From Parelaphostrongylus tenuis (lineage: Eukaryota > Nematoda > Chromadorea > Rhabditida > Metastrongylidae): a stretch of DNA of 64,000 nucleotides. The stretch spans positions 62,001-126,000 of the forward strand of contig JAHQIW010007183.1 of assembly GCA_019055375.1 (NCBI GenBank), given 5' to 3'. Below the pieces are notes generated by a model, which was not told the origin of the DNA, did not search any database, and saw only the letters and a list, made by a program, of their open reading frames with translations. Both the position numbers and the translations under genes were made by a program. This document shows, one piece after another, positions 22,701 to 33,425 of the stretch. Numbering within the stretch: the stretch's first letter is position 1; each line of letters begins with the position of its first letter.

Positions 22701-24629
22701 GTCTCGCTGATGATCCAACAACCGCTAACCTAGTTTAGTCAAGTTCCTCTTTGAATTTGGCGATATGCAACCTTAGCTTATTTTGAAGCAGAAGGAGATT
22801 ATGGTGAAGTCGACGTGGCAGGGCCCGATTGTTGCGGTCCAGGTGCTCACATTAGCTGCTGATTGTCGCATGACCATAGTCAAAATCGTCGGCCAACTCC
22901 TCGATAATCAAGGTCGCATCCTCTTCAGTTGCTCCGATGATGGCCTCTCGATCAACTTCGCGTTGGCCTCCGGGTTGCAACTGGCCCTTCAAGTTGGTGT
23001 TGCCGGTGCGAAACTCGACAAAGAACGGAAACGCTTTTCGCCTGGACACAAATCTTGAGCCTTTGAACGGTTGATGTACTCGAAAGCGGTCTGTGCATAG
23101 TGCCTTACTTCAAACTCGAAAAGCAGGAAGCTACAATGAAGCTTCACTAAGTAGCCATGATGCGGCAGGTCTAGACAAATTTTGTACCAAAAGAAGGCCT
23201 AGGAAATTCTGCACAAAGCATATAGATTTGTTGCCTGAGAGGTGTCAGAAATGTGTTCAGGGTGATGGCGGATATTTTGACTAGTGTTGTTAGAAAGTTT
23301 TATTTACTCTGGTTAACAATTTGGTGATTATTACTCTAAGTGCACCGGTTTCCATCATCATGACGATAATGTTGTACTAATCTGTTCTTAGTAAAATCAT
23401 CAATGTCTTGGTGGGATAGTTCTCTTATTCAGGCTATAAGTTTTTTTTTGAATGAATTCGTCTCTGTACGAACTTACCATATGACATATCAGCTTTCGAC
23501 TGAGACATATTGACAAATTGCTCAGCATGTGTTTATTTCCAGATAAGCCACCTCTTTTCGACTACTGATATGTATACCTTTTCATTACTCGTAAGTTTTC
23601 ATGTATTGGCACTCTCGTGGCTACTCTTAATCTCACTCTTTTGCGGAGTAGACGACGCCTGATTTGTCGCCGTGCTCACTATGACACCTAAATCAGTAGC
23701 AAAAAATTATGAGGAGGGCACCCTCTCTTGATGGACGCTCAGCGCAGCATCTGCTTGGACAAACCAGTGACTGATACAGTTTTATGGACTAAATCAAGCG
23801 TCCGGAATGAAAGTAAAATTTATAGAGGTCACACCGGCCACTCCTGCTACTTCAATGTGACGTGACAGCTTTGGGTATCGCTGTCGCGTAAGAGTCAAAG
23901 TAGCAGCTTTTGCATAAATCTATTAGTGAAAAATAATACCGAAAAACAATACCGTGAGATAGCTATCACAGTGACACTATAACTTTCGGAATTCCGTCCC
24001 ATATTCCATTACACTGAGGCGGGAGCGGTGTAACGCAGAAGAGCGCCTTAACGCGCACGGGACCAGGTCCAACACCGCCGCTTACACACCAATCTTTCCG
24101 CTCCTATATTGGAAGGAGATTCGACGGCAACATTACTCTTCGTAAGATGGAATGATTTCATCTGAAAAATTGGACCAAAATTTCACTACATACGTCACTC
24201 AACGATGTTTGTGCTCCAGCAGATCAGAGCTATGGAAATCGAAAACTTACCAAAAATTTCAATCTCAGAATTTTTGTTTCGGAAGCTAATCATCGTAAAC
24301 AAACTGAAAAATTTCGCTTTAGTGAGTATAAGAACGTTATTCATGTTTTTTTTCGCAACTGTCATGAATTTCAGGAAGATTTCTTGTCGCAGGCTGCTGA
24401 TTACTTCCTTATCTCGTTGATAAGTCTTATACTTGTCTGCTGCATTGCCAGAGTCTTGTATGAGTACATCCATAAACCAGATGTACGGTGTTTCAGATTG
24501 ACTTCTTCCTGTTTAAACTTATTATCGTGATCTATTATAGTGGTGGAGGACGTTGTTCGTGATCACGCCAGAGCATCCTTCTTTCAAACGAATCAGTTCC
24601 GGACAGGATTTATCGAGAAGAAGACGTAA
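13741..24629 (+). CDS. Divergent SLC6/SNF-type sodium-dependent transporter, multi-exon, incomplete
   Basis: Thirteen candidate exons: 13741-13851, 14023-14086, 14183-14285, 14665-14799, 15572-15722, 17212-17356, 17482-17521, 17735-17825, 19694-19807, 21408-21532, 24220-24321, 24375-24482, 24541-24629 (stop). Seen: a hydrophilic N-terminus; a TM1-like segment (SIFVVLSYS); TM2 FFIVIYFLMVLLIAFPLLHM followed by EIYVGQ, like the SLC6 LE..LGQ; a TM3-like exon; an extracellular loop with two Cys nine residues apart (SCPSGTFFYGKC), as in SLC6 loop 2; SEFERL; TM4 LLYNIIVYGLIGLLSVFG; a TM9-like exon (RQRYWNVVAATAFSVICFG) and YLIDLCELYS; late TM segment YFLISLISLILVCC. Phases agree at 1-2-3, 5-6-7-8 and 10-11-12; they fail at 3-4, 4-5, 9-10 and 12-13. 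TM5-8 are not visible. The gene may be highly divergent, missing small exons, or a pseudogene. No start codon was identified. Confidence 0.55.
15015..15360 (-). mobile_element. Internally deleted mariner-like element
   Basis: The minus strand starts with MELTSEQIR and an eroded helix-turn-helix/WFKKF region and ends with LPEK-like text then LEVEGEYID, the typical mariner transposase C-terminus. The catalytic middle is deleted. It lies in an intron of the transporter gene, between the TM2-like and TM3-like exons. Confidence 0.65.
15737..16695 (+). repeat. LTR-retrotransposon-like repeat, copy 1
   Basis: It shares long stretches with 30.10-30.83 kb: TATAGCAAACCTCC, GAGCGGAACATAG, CCACCGCGGTT-like text, a GGGCTCCGCCG block, an array of ACNATAACA units, TATAGGTTGTT and TATAAAGGATTT. 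It ends with CTTGTCCGTTGCGAGA and then GGCAGCGGATCA, which could be an LTR end and primer-binding region. The ends were not proven and no gag/pol follows. It starts 15 bases after a transporter exon. Confidence 0.55.
16531..16562. repeat. (TA)n simple repeat
   Basis: Alternating AT run inside the LTR-like repeat; the paralogous copy at 30.68 kb has only a short version. Confidence 0.9.
18357..18425 (+). repeat. SINE fragment related to 2961-3060
   Basis: A truncated tRNA-like head (GGCGCGCTTGTCTACCGGTT) joins GCTGAGGTCGTA and the tail TTGCTCACCACTCAATTCTC, the same tail as the copy at 3.0 kb. Confidence 0.6.
18430..19690. other. Transporter intron, no exon seen
   Basis: TM5-8 of the transporter would be expected here. 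I find only AT-rich sequence and a decayed motif near 19.25 kb (GATGAAGACAAAGACGTCGAAA) that could be an eroded hammerhead-like terminal repeat. Confidence 0.4.
20808..21113 (-). repeat. tRNA-derived SINE, family A, full length, minus strand
   Basis: It begins on the plus strand with AAGGCTCTCGGCGTTGATCA (complement of the SINE 3' end) and ends with the complement of the tRNA-like head (CACTGCACCACATACGCC). It lies in a transporter intron. Confidence 0.85.
22166..22474 (-). repeat. tRNA-derived SINE, family A, full length, minus strand
   Basis: Same layout as the copy at 20.8 kb: AAAGCTCTCGGCGTTGATCA at one end and the head complement (CTGCGCCACATGCGCC) at the other, with B box GAGATCGAACCATTGACC on the plus strand. 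Confidence 0.88.
22770..23352 (-). mobile_element. Mariner-like transposase fragment, N-terminal half
   Basis: The minus-strand frame near 23049-22852 reads FRTGNTNLKGQLQPGGQREVDREA then ATEEDATLIIEELADDFDYGHATIS (in short blocks), which matches the mariner DNA-binding region (WF..F..G...L...PR.GRP..vd...l......). The outer end at 23297-23350 (TGGTTAACAATTTGGTGATT) resembles the terminal repeat of the element at 29.1-29.65 kb. No DDD catalytic core remains. Confidence 0.75.
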
Positions 24630-24947
24630 TTTTTACCCTTTTCATACTTTTCAACGATGCCACATCTATACGAGACATTTGCAGAATCCGATAGTCAGAC
24701 ATCAAGTGCTATGGCTTAGCGAAACTGACATAAGAGCCATAAAGCAGAAGACAACCGTTTACGTTTTAGTCTTGAATTGTTTTAATCCATTTACTTCGTC
24801 CGTATTTCGAGCTTCAAAGCTTTCCTTCAATCCATATCAGTGTTATTTATAACATACCGTACTCTGAACAAGACTTAAATGATTTCTTTGACCTATGTCA
24901 CGTTTGTTTCAGTAAACCTGAATGAGGCTAATAATTGTCTAAAAACA

Positions 24948-25008
24948 CACATACACATGGACATACACATACCACACACATACATACATACATACATACT
25001 TACATGGA
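24948..25008. repeat. ACACATACA/CATA simple repeat
   Basis: Run of ACACAC and CATA tetranucleotides, directly downstream of the transporter. Confidence 0.9.
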
Positions 25009-25899
25009 AAGCTCTGGTGAGCAGGGTTTGAGGGTGCTTTTATTTTTCTCCGAATACATACCAAATGGGTAGCTCATAATTCGGGAAAAACTCTTTTCAT
25101 TTTATCACTTTGTTAGATCCGTTTCGTTCTGTGACACTATAACATTTTAATTTGAACTAATGGCGCAAAGTGCTGATCCTAGTAATTCTTCGATTTGATT
25201 CTTTCCACTTCTCGCACTATTATCCAAAAAATGAACATTTTTGGTCTTCTTTATTCATGTACTTGGACACAGGTCGTTCTAGGACAATTTGATAATCTCC
25301 GCCATCTTGGAATAGTTCTACTGGAGTGTCCCCAAGTAATCACCATAGGCAGTCTGCAGGGCCTACAGATCAGGAGCTGGTTTTTCTCACACTGCCAAGG
25401 ATACAGTCTCTTGACACGGAATAGGTCGCTTCATTGGTCCGGGGTGGGTTCAAATCAGTGGTCTTTTGGGCATTATTGAACGAAATCTGTACCGCTAGAG
25501 AGCTTGTAACGTAATGAATAGAGGTACCCTGTGAACAAGACCGATTGCTGGTATGGTCCTCTATTGTGAACGCCTCGAGCTTTGCATCTTTCTGATGCCA
25601 ACAAAGCCACCTACATCGCTTCTATTGATCACTGCTGATTTGGCGCTATTCTCATCTTTTGTATTATTGAAATAAGTGCAGTACTATCTCTACTTAAGTG
25701 ACTACGTATCTTTCAGTAGTACGTTTACACTCTTGCTATTCCGATTTGTTCGCAATTTTTTTTTGAGGGAAATTTGTCATGCGTGGCATCTCGCACATAT
25801 CTGAACAATGCACGCATATGTGCATTTGATATTCTAAAGGATTCAGACTAAAGGTTCCAGGCAACTTAAGGCAGGGTTTATACATTCATTACTACTGTT

Positions 25900-26560
25900 G
25901 GAAAGAAAGTTTTAGGGCACTTCAATGAACATGAGGTAACTCCCATCATTACCATGGGAATATTACAGTTCCTTATGTGGAATTTTCCGACTGAAGGCCT
26001 AGATATTATTCGCCTTTATTTTCACTTTGTTACAAGCCTCCGCTATGTCCAACGTTACAATCGAAGTTCATGTTTTATGGCGTTATTACTGAAGGAAGGG
26101 TCTTCTTTCTCGACGAGCTGCAGTTGACGAAATCCACAAAGTTGAAGGGAACGGCACAACATGCAAATCTGCTGCGGGAAGTTGATTTCAACGCTTCTCT
26201 ATGTCGGAGTCTTGACCTCGATGACAAGCTTCGTTCACAACGTCCAACAAAGTTGAACAACGAAGATTTGATTGTTGCTCTGTAGGATGAACCGTCGTCA
26301 AGTGCTCATGAATTGGCAACCGAATTTGATATTTCTCATACAACTGTGCTAACTCATCTCCACCAGCTTAACGTTATCCGCAAGCAGCCACGGCAAGATC
26401 CGCACGAGCTCATTGAGGCATAAGCCGCCAAAGGAGTCGAGATTTGTCGCCAACTGCTCAACAATCCACTGAATTACCAATTTTGGAAACACAACGAAGC
26501 TTAGCAGACCGATGTCAGGAATTCTGAGACAACGATGGCCATTATTTTGAAGCATAGCTT
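25900..26560 (+). mobile_element. Rearranged mariner-like element
   Basis: 25940-26070 encodes the catalytic-core region (ILQFLMWNFPTEGLDIIR) also seen at 28.8 kb. 26070-26520 encodes the N-terminal half: RPTKLNNEDLIVAL, stop, DEPSSSAHELATEF, DISHTTVLTHLHQLNVI, DPHELIEA, stop, VEICRQLLNNPLNY. In an intact mariner the order is reversed (N-terminal half first), so two copies were joined or the copy was rearranged. In-frame stops make it inactive. Confidence 0.85.
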
Positions 26561-27224
26561 TTAATGTTTTTGTATGGAATTTGGGCTTAAATTTTCAACT
26601 TTTTACAAGTGCTCCAGAACATTCCAACTTAGCAGAGTTTATTGCACTGAAATAATCTGATCTATATCCTGACCCTAGCATGTTTTAAGCTCTTCATGAG
26701 GTCTGTTATGGCGCTTGTGTGGTGCAAGAGACTCGTGTTTCGCGGTGTTGTTATGTAATGTGACCTAGTCGTCGTCAGTAAACGTGCTCTAACACCAGAA
26801 ATGTCGACCCAATGGCAAATTTCCGACCCCGTCCTGCGAACTAACGAACATAGGCGTGGACTCTTTGGCCAGCTTCGCCTCCTTTTCGCAGTTATAGCAC
26901 TTGTTCTCCGACACCCCACAATCGATTACCAATTGATCTTAGCACCAATCAATAGCTCACGGTCTTTTCTGCGTAGGCCAGATTAGCCTAAAACCAAGCT
27001 TGAACCGGGCAAAAACGAAGCTAAGAAGAAAGAAGCCTGCTAGCAAATTTTGCTAAACGAAAAAGCCTGCCATCAAATTTTTCTCACAGACACGACAACT
27101 CTTCCAACATCGTCTTTTGGCTTATCGAAAAGAAAGTTGTAAACGTTTTACTCGAATACTTGTATTCTTTTATATTATAGCTTGTTCGTGTAATGATTAT
27201 ATCAACTACTGACTTCATTTATAT

Positions 27225-27330
27225 ATCCAGTAATGTTGAATGAGGTCCAGAACTTCGAACGTCAGACGGGAATTGAACTCGCATTTCATCCTTTGCGGGG
27301 GCGTCAGTTTGCCAATTGCACTATTGACGC
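27225..27330 (-). repeat. tRNA-derived SINE, family B, minus strand
   Basis: Plus-strand text AATGTTGAATGAGGTCCAGA is the tail complement; GGGAATTGAACTCGCATTTC contains the B-box complement. A near-identical head follows 300 bases downstream. Confidence 0.7.
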
Positions 27331-27521
27331 TTCTGTTCTGCCATTACTTTTCCTGCGACGCACGGCATCGATCTGTCAGCAACCAACCGTCAACGGTTTA
27401 GCCCCTCAAGTTGATATCGGCGTTGAACCCAATTACGCTGTCAGATATTGGATATATGTATAATTGATGTGAATTCTGTTTTATTTAACTACTTCAGCGG
27501 TGGTATGATCTTACAAATACA

Positions 27522-27640
27522 TAGCCGGTAATGTTGAATGATGTGCAAGATTTTGAACGTCGGACGGGATCTGAACGCTTAATTCATCTTTCCAGAGACG
27601 TGAATTAATCAATTGCGCCACAGACGCTCCTTTGTTCGGT
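27522..27640 (-). repeat. tRNA-derived SINE, family B, minus strand (second of a tandem pair)
   Basis: Starts CCGGTAATGTTGAATGATGT, like the copy at 27.2 kb, with B-box complement GGGATCTGAACGC and an A-box region near AATTGCGCCACAGACGC. Confidence 0.7.
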
Positions 27641-27780
27641 GTCACTCGTTCTGTGACACAGTCGATCTGATTATTTCCGGGACATTCTTCCTGATGTCGC
27701 ATTGTAATCGTATTGTATTGGAACGCTTTGCACCCTATTCCGAAGAGTTTGCTCGTGAAAAATAATGAGCGATGAGAATG

Positions 27781-27811
27781 GAGAGTAGAGAGAGAGAGAG
27801 AGAGAGAAAGA
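27781..27811. repeat. (GA)n simple repeat
   Basis: About 28 bases of alternating GA. Confidence 0.9.
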
Positions 27812-27924
27812 TCCTTGACGAAAGTTTTTGAGAAATCTAAAACCTACGCCAAATCACTTTCCTCTTCAAAATCTATTTGAACGACCATGTAAATCGCTAT
27901 TATTCCTTTATTAGCTCTTGTGCT

Positions 27925-28250
27925 TCTATTCATCTCGTGCTTTACTCTGTGTATAAAATCCCAACCATGTGATCTTCCTAATGATGTGTGGAAATTCCCA
28001 GTAGGTGGTCTTCCCGTTTACATCATACATTGCTCTAGAAAACCACACCAATGTGATCCTTTCGTTCATCTTATGCTTTGCTCTGTGTAGGAAATTCCGG
28101 CTGTGGATCCTCCCGTCCTTTTGTACTCTACTTTGTGTGGAAAATCCAATAATTGTGGTCCTTCTGTTCATCTTATATTTTGCTTTGATCAAGAAATCCC
28201 AGCTGTGTTTTCCTCCTGCTCATCTTATGCTTTACACTCCTAAGAAATTT
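27925..28250. repeat. Minisatellite, roughly 48-55-bp unit, about six degenerate copies
   Basis: Each unit carries TTCATCTTATGCTTTGCTCT, then GTGTAGGAAATCCC, then a TGTGGTCCTTCC block, with substitutions and small indels between copies. Long frames on both strands across this array are by-products of the repeat, not genes. Confidence 0.8.
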
Positions 28251-28331
28251 AACTCCATTCGAGACGTCCACTATTGTACGTCATCCTCATTCTTCTGCCA
28301 TGCATTTCTAGCTTGTAGTCTCTTTATAATA

Positions 28332-29040
28332 TTAGGTTGAAAAAAAACTATCGGGACGTAAAAAAAATGTAAAAAATTGTAAAAAATTGATTGTAAAAAA
28401 TGAAAATTTATGAATGAATTCCAAAAAACATAAATAATTGTTCTTCAAAATGGGGGTTTACTTGACGACTTTCTACCATAGGTCCGCTAGGTATCAGATC
28501 TGATCAAAATCGACCATACCTTCGACTTCGAATCAAAGAACTCTTGGCATGCTTCTTCAGTTTCATCGAACTATTCAAACCGACGGCACTTCAAAAAATG
28601 GTGCATTGTTCGGAAAAGGCCAAAGTCGAATCGAGCGCAATCTAGACTGTAGGCGGTATGCGTCGGAACCTCGACTCCGTCTAATCATTCATCAAACTTG
28701 TCTTTGATCTTTTTGGCAGTGTGCGGTCTGGCATTGTCTTGCTGCTTCAAAATGCGCTTTTGGTTGACCAAGGCGTTGTATCTTCGGACATGGCGGAGGC
28801 TTGTAACAAAGTGAAAATGAAGACGAATAATATCTAGTCCTTCAGTGGGAAAATCCCACATAAGAAGCTGTAATATCTCCATGACATGCATAACAGTTAT
28901 CTCTTGCTTGTCGAAGTGCCCAGAACTTTCTCTCCAAACCTCAAATGCACCTTCTAATCAGTCAACCTCATTTTACTGTTATAAACCTTTGAACGCACTT
29001 ACCCCATGGCGCGCTCAATACAAGTTAACCGTTTCCGTAC
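28332..29040 (-). mobile_element. Mariner-like transposase, C-terminal half
   Basis: The minus strand reads ILQLLMWDFPTEGLDIIR, NALVNQKRILK, QQDNARPHTAKKIKDKF (the mariner catalytic HDNARPH block, here with Q) and then, frameshifted, the YS.D.A..DFHLF-like region. TTAGGTTGAAAAAAA at 28332 looks like a mariner terminus. The N-terminal half is missing on this side. Confidence 0.85.
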
Positions 29041-29094
29041 GGCCTTTGATCGATTTTCGCAATCAGCTCTCGATTTTCGTTCTTTATTAGGTCA

Positions 29095-29655
29095 CTCCAG
29101 AGTTTTTGCACTAGAGCAAAAGCCACCAAATTTACTAACCAGAAGTAGCTAAAATGCGATGAATTTGATATAATTTAATCGCGCATTTTCTTGCGAACAT
29201 GTTGGTATACAACTTGCTTGTACTTGTTTCGAGATGGAGCTGTCGGAGATCGCTTACCATTGCACGAATGACTCATGGAAAATGCTAGTGAAACGCCGCG
29301 GAGGATTGATGGAGCTTCTTATGGGCGGCCCGAACGCGGTTGATCCTCCAGACTGTTCTCTTCAGCTTTGAAGCTAGCGAACCACTTTAGCTATCCTTTT
29401 TACAGCCGTATCATCTCCCCAAGCTCCATTCATTTTGCGCGCCGCTTCACTAGCATTTTCTCCTACTCGCCATTCGTGCATGAGTAGCAGGCGAATTTGT
29501 TCCGCGCCAGCTCCACCTTGGAGCAAGTATAGGCGATTTGTATACCAAAATGTTCGCAAGAAATTGAGCAATTGGAAGACCCCAAAATTATGCATTTTTA
29601 ATTACTTCTGGTTAATAAATTTGGTGTTTATTGCTCTAGTGCCTGAACTTATGGA
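29095..29655 (-). mobile_element. Deletion-derivative mariner with inverted terminal arms
   Basis: 29374-29595 minus encodes the transposase N-terminus: EQIRLLLMHEWRVGENASEA, ARKMNGAWGDDTAVKRI. The ends 29095-29215 and 29540-29655 are reverse complements of about 110 bases (CTAGTGC..., CACCAAATTTA, AACCAGAAGTA, GTTGTATACCAA). The catalytic half is gone, so this is a short non-autonomous copy. The outer end resembles that of the 22.8-23.35 kb element. Confidence 0.75.
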
Positions 29656-30097
29656 AGGATCCAATAATAAGGATTTCTCCTCGTTTGAAAAAAAGTTGGT
29701 TTTTTTGTATCACTCTGAAACTACATAATTTCCTCTGCACGTTTAAGACTTATTGTGGATATAATAACTGTGAAGAAAACTCCGAGTGTGAAACTCAGTC
29801 TTTATGAAGACCATACAAGCCAAACTCAGATTCGGATTTGCTGAGGTTTGTGCTATCTAATGAATATTAATGTAGTCTAATAAAAAGCGATCCACGTAGT
29901 CTAGTAATGCAAACAAATTGCTCTCAATGATAATTTTGATTTCGCTGCTGCAGTGTATTTCTGAAAACCAAGCGCACTGTTGAAACGCGAGATCTAAGCT
30001 TTCAAGCAACTTGTTGTAGTTCAATAAAAAAAGGCGTTAAAATGCCTCAAAATATGTTAAGTTTGAAAACGACTCCCACTGTTCGGAAGGGGTTAAT

Positions 30098-30827
30098 ATA
30101 GCAAACCTCCTAAAAGAGTTTTGCTCTTTTCGGGAATTACATGATAATTTAGGCAACGCAAATGGTCCATGACCTTAGAGAGCAAGTGGTATCGCAGAGA
30201 ATCGAGGACCTTAGACAGATTGTCGTGTACCTAACTGCTATCATAACGTTGTGTTCATATAATTCTTAGATGAGCTCAATAGAATTGTGAGCGGAACATA
30301 GCGCTTCCGTGGCGGAGCGAGCTCACTTAACCTATGCTCAACCCACCACCGCGGTTGAGGGATTCTGCCCATATGTAATCAGTAGTGACCTCACTGCTAA
30401 CACACTACATATTCACCTACTGGATCGCACCGTTGGCTTGTTATTCCGGGGCGAGCATAACAACCCAAACGGGCTCCGCCGCCTAGTCATGCTCCGTCAG
30501 TTACACAATAACCGTCACTTACAATAACACCTTCAGCTACAATAACATCACTTACCATAACACTGTCGCTTACGATAACATTCGGAGTATCGTCAGACGA
30601 CGATACTCCGAATGTTATCCATCACTCATATTGACTTAGGCTTATGTTCGCATAACGATATGTCGTAATCATGTATATATTGTTATTGTATTCTTATTAT
30701 AGTGTTACATGTATCTTATAGGTTGTTGGTATAACCGATATAAAGGATTTGAACTTTGCGCTCTTGTCCGTTGCGAGATACAAGTTGGCAGCAGATCAAA
30801 ACAACAAAACCACTGAACCTTCACAGT
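30098..30827 (+). repeat. LTR-retrotransposon-like repeat, copy 2
   Basis: Paralogue of 15.74-16.70 kb with the same block order. It ends TTGGCAGCAGATCAAAACAA and ACCACTGAACCTTCAC. It differs by a shorter AT run and by a perfect hairpin at 30574-30619. The next feature (an RTE LINE) starts about 15 bases later. Confidence 0.55.
30574..30619. repeat. Perfect 21-bp hairpin with a 4-base loop
   Basis: GATAACATTCGGAGTATCGTC, loop AGAC, then its exact reverse complement. The arms extend the ACGATAACA units of the host repeat. The paralogous copy lacks it. Confidence 0.95.
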
Positions 30828-30841
30828 TAATATTGTCTTAA

Positions 30842-32625
30842 GCGTGCATGTACTTTTATAATGCATGCTCTATAGTTGCCGATATTGTCGAGGTACCTCT
30901 ATATGAGCAATAACTTAGTCTTGCTGATTTTCCATAGAGTGGAAACCTTGCATTCTTACAGGCAACGAGTGACAAGAGTCGAGCTAGTGTGTTGATGAGA
31001 AGTGGTGGATGCTTCTCTAAGTGTTGTGTTCTTTTCTTGTCCAAGCCAGGTATTGTGAATCTCCACCAACGAAATGGCATGTTATGTCTGATTTTGAAAG
31101 GGGAATCGTTGGAACGATAAATCGATCCTTCTTCATTCCATATTGGCGGTAGGAAGACGTGGATAGTAATTGTGAATGACGTTCTCCTTTGTCTTCCTGA
31201 AAGCTGTAACGGTTACATTAGGGCGTCGAGTGCAGTCGTCTTGGTTTTTTAATAGGTGAAGCTTTGTTGGACCTTGCGAATGCTCCAGTTTCTACAGTTT
31301 CGGCTATAACTGGTGCTTTTCTCTCTTTATGATATTTTTAATCGCTTATCAGAAGCAACCTTCAATTAGATTCGAGGTGAGTTGCCTCTTACCTACAGCT
31401 TGAGCAGTTTCACGTTGACTGTTAATCAAGGTGTTCTTGAGATTTGCAGATATGTCAAGGTTTATCGAAACTTGGTCTTCGTTCATCATGGTGGAGCGAA
31501 ACGTAATTGTAGCGAGGAGTCCCCACAACATTTCTCCGTACTCGTTTTTGGCATAGTTTTTAAGCTGCTTCCATCAATTTTTTATCCTATATCGATGTGA
31601 AAACTCTTCTCAGGATCTTCTACACTGGTATCTATTATCACTATCGTTAAGTTTTTTTCTACAGTGGGACCACCTTAATGGTAATGGAGATCCGAATCGA
31701 AATTTATTTGAAAAGCCGTTGTTAGTTTAACACATTTTTGGGTCCATCGACAAGCACCTTATAAGCTGAGGTCAAATTTTCCTTTATCTGCCAATCAAAT
31801 GGGGAGCGTCGTGCCCAATCTGTTATGCTTTGTTTGAACAATTACAGGAGTTTTCTCCCGACTTATGACTGAGCACGGAGTTTTGCTCGCAAAAGGTGAC
31901 GATCAGGTTTCTCATAGTTCAAATACCACTGAGACGTCAAGGAGGCACCATTCTCTGTTTGTGTGAATTTAATCGATTCTCGCATGAATCGTTGTTGGGA
32001 GGCTCTCATATTCATCGGCAATTTTCCGTCTTCTTGGATGGTGGATTTCCATAGGATAGACATGGTATCGATAGGAGTTCTACAAGACGGTTTCCTTTCT
32101 AATTTTCTTCACCCGTGCCAAATTTTGCTGTACTGAGTATATCTCCACTAGCTTCTCCTAAACCGAATTTGTGTTTTCACTACGAATACTTCCTCTGATC
32201 TATTGTAAAACTCGTCTAAATCGCTCTTATCAGTTATAGAATCTGGTGAATAGCAGTTAATGGCACTAATTTCTTTGTTACGGAACTTGGAGGCGAAGAA
32301 TGGTTAGGCGCGGTGACACGATTTCGTGCGAAGTATCTAATAGAGACACACATAGGTACACGGCAAAGTCATGACGTCCAACACTTTGTAACAGATACTT
32401 TTCTCCACGATTCACGAGGTTCCCGTCGTGTACTTGTCGTATGCCGGTCTTGCCGCTTTTCGTTTCTTGTAGGGTACTTACTATGAAGTTTGATGTGACC
32501 AGAAGCCTCATAAAGTGTATGAAGGTCGATGTCTGAGGAGGCTCTTCTGGTGTTATGGGAGCATGCTGTTTTCACGTCTTTTAGTGGAAGTGCTCGCTTG
32601 ATTCGTTCCAAATGACGTCATGTTG
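30842..32625 (-). mobile_element. RTE-type LINE: endonuclease and N-terminal RT (decayed)
   Basis: Reading down the minus strand: 32611-32370 has SSDIDLHTLYEASGHIKLH; 32511-32278 has the apurinic-type endonuclease start TLQETKSGKTGIRQVHDG and RLTILRLQ; 32063-31863 ends the endonuclease with RHLLRAKLRAQS; 31531-31349 matches the linker (AVGKRQLTSNLIE); 31080-30856 matches RT block 0-2 (LDKKRTQHLEKHPPLLINTL, ARLLSLVACKNARFPLYGKS). The reading frame changes several times, so it is a pseudogene copy, but it is the longest RTE piece here and lacks the C-terminal half. Confidence 0.85.
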
Positions 32626-32639
32626 AACCCAAGATTCGA

Positions 32640-33200
32640 TTGCCTCTCACGGGTCCTCACCACTCGACGTCGTAATTAAGAGCACCCAGTTTATGAGAAA
32701 CTGAGGCAAATTCGACCAGTCGTTACCAAGACGGCGGAAATCATTGATATGGTTTACTTTCGGCTGGGCTTTTAGGCAGAGACGGTTTACTCCTTATCGC
32801 CTTTGGAGAAACTGCTGGAGCAGATGAATTCTGTATACATCGCAACTGATGCCCAAGAACACCTTTTAGCTACAGTAAAGAGGTAAACTTTCGGGTGGGC
32901 AATATAAGAAGACAAATTGTAATACCAATTACAGTACTTATTTTTTGTTGTGGCTCAAGCCACGAACCAAAAAAAAAATGCTTGCGGATCCTGAGAATTA
33001 CTTCAACCATGTTCACTGGACTGCTTTTTCAAAGTTCAAGCTGTAAGTGATAGGAGTGAAGGTGACAGACGCGGGACTAATGAAAAGAATTCGCAGCGTT
33101 ACTCCTTGTTTTTGCGTGTTCTGCTTACGTATCCCATTTATTATGGTCTTCTGGAGAATGAAAGATATGGCTAAATAAGGGGAAGTGCCGGCTGTCATTC
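32640..33200. other. No recognisable gene
   Basis: Only short chance frames; a poly(A)-like run lies at 32969-32977. Confidence 0.45.
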
Positions 33201-33204
33201 AATC

Positions 33205-33425
33205 TTAGGACAGATATCATACCGTTCGTTTCGAATGTTTTCTTAATACCGCGCTCAAGTTTTGATATGCCTGGTAATTGTTTTTGAGTCATGCATGTGG
33301 TCTGTGATGGGCACTTAAACACTACAGTACACGCGTATTTGGGCCTTGACAATCTCGTCAGTTGCACGGTGCCTTTCGTCTTAGTCGATCCTTTTAGCGG
33401 AACTCAACCCTTTAGATAGAAAAAG
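33205..33425 (-). repeat. Hammerhead-bearing repeat, decayed, minus strand
   Basis: Minus strand: GTGCAA, CTGACGA (complement at 33355-33361), a stem-II-like AAGGCC, CAAATACGCGTGTA in place of GAAACACGTGTA. The repeat tail complement (TTCGTTTCGAATGTTTTCTT...CGCTCAAG) lies at 33226-33260. The GAAA element is mutated, so cleavage is unlikely. Confidence 0.6.

Noticed and set aside
22783..23058. Plus-strand 91-codon frame as a gene
   Set aside because: Antisense shadow of a mariner transposase fragment.
27925..28250. CRISPR array
   Set aside because: Adjacent units without unique spacers, in a nematode genome.
27926..28340. Overlapping frames on both strands as a novel protein pair
   Set aside because: They are translations of the minisatellite.
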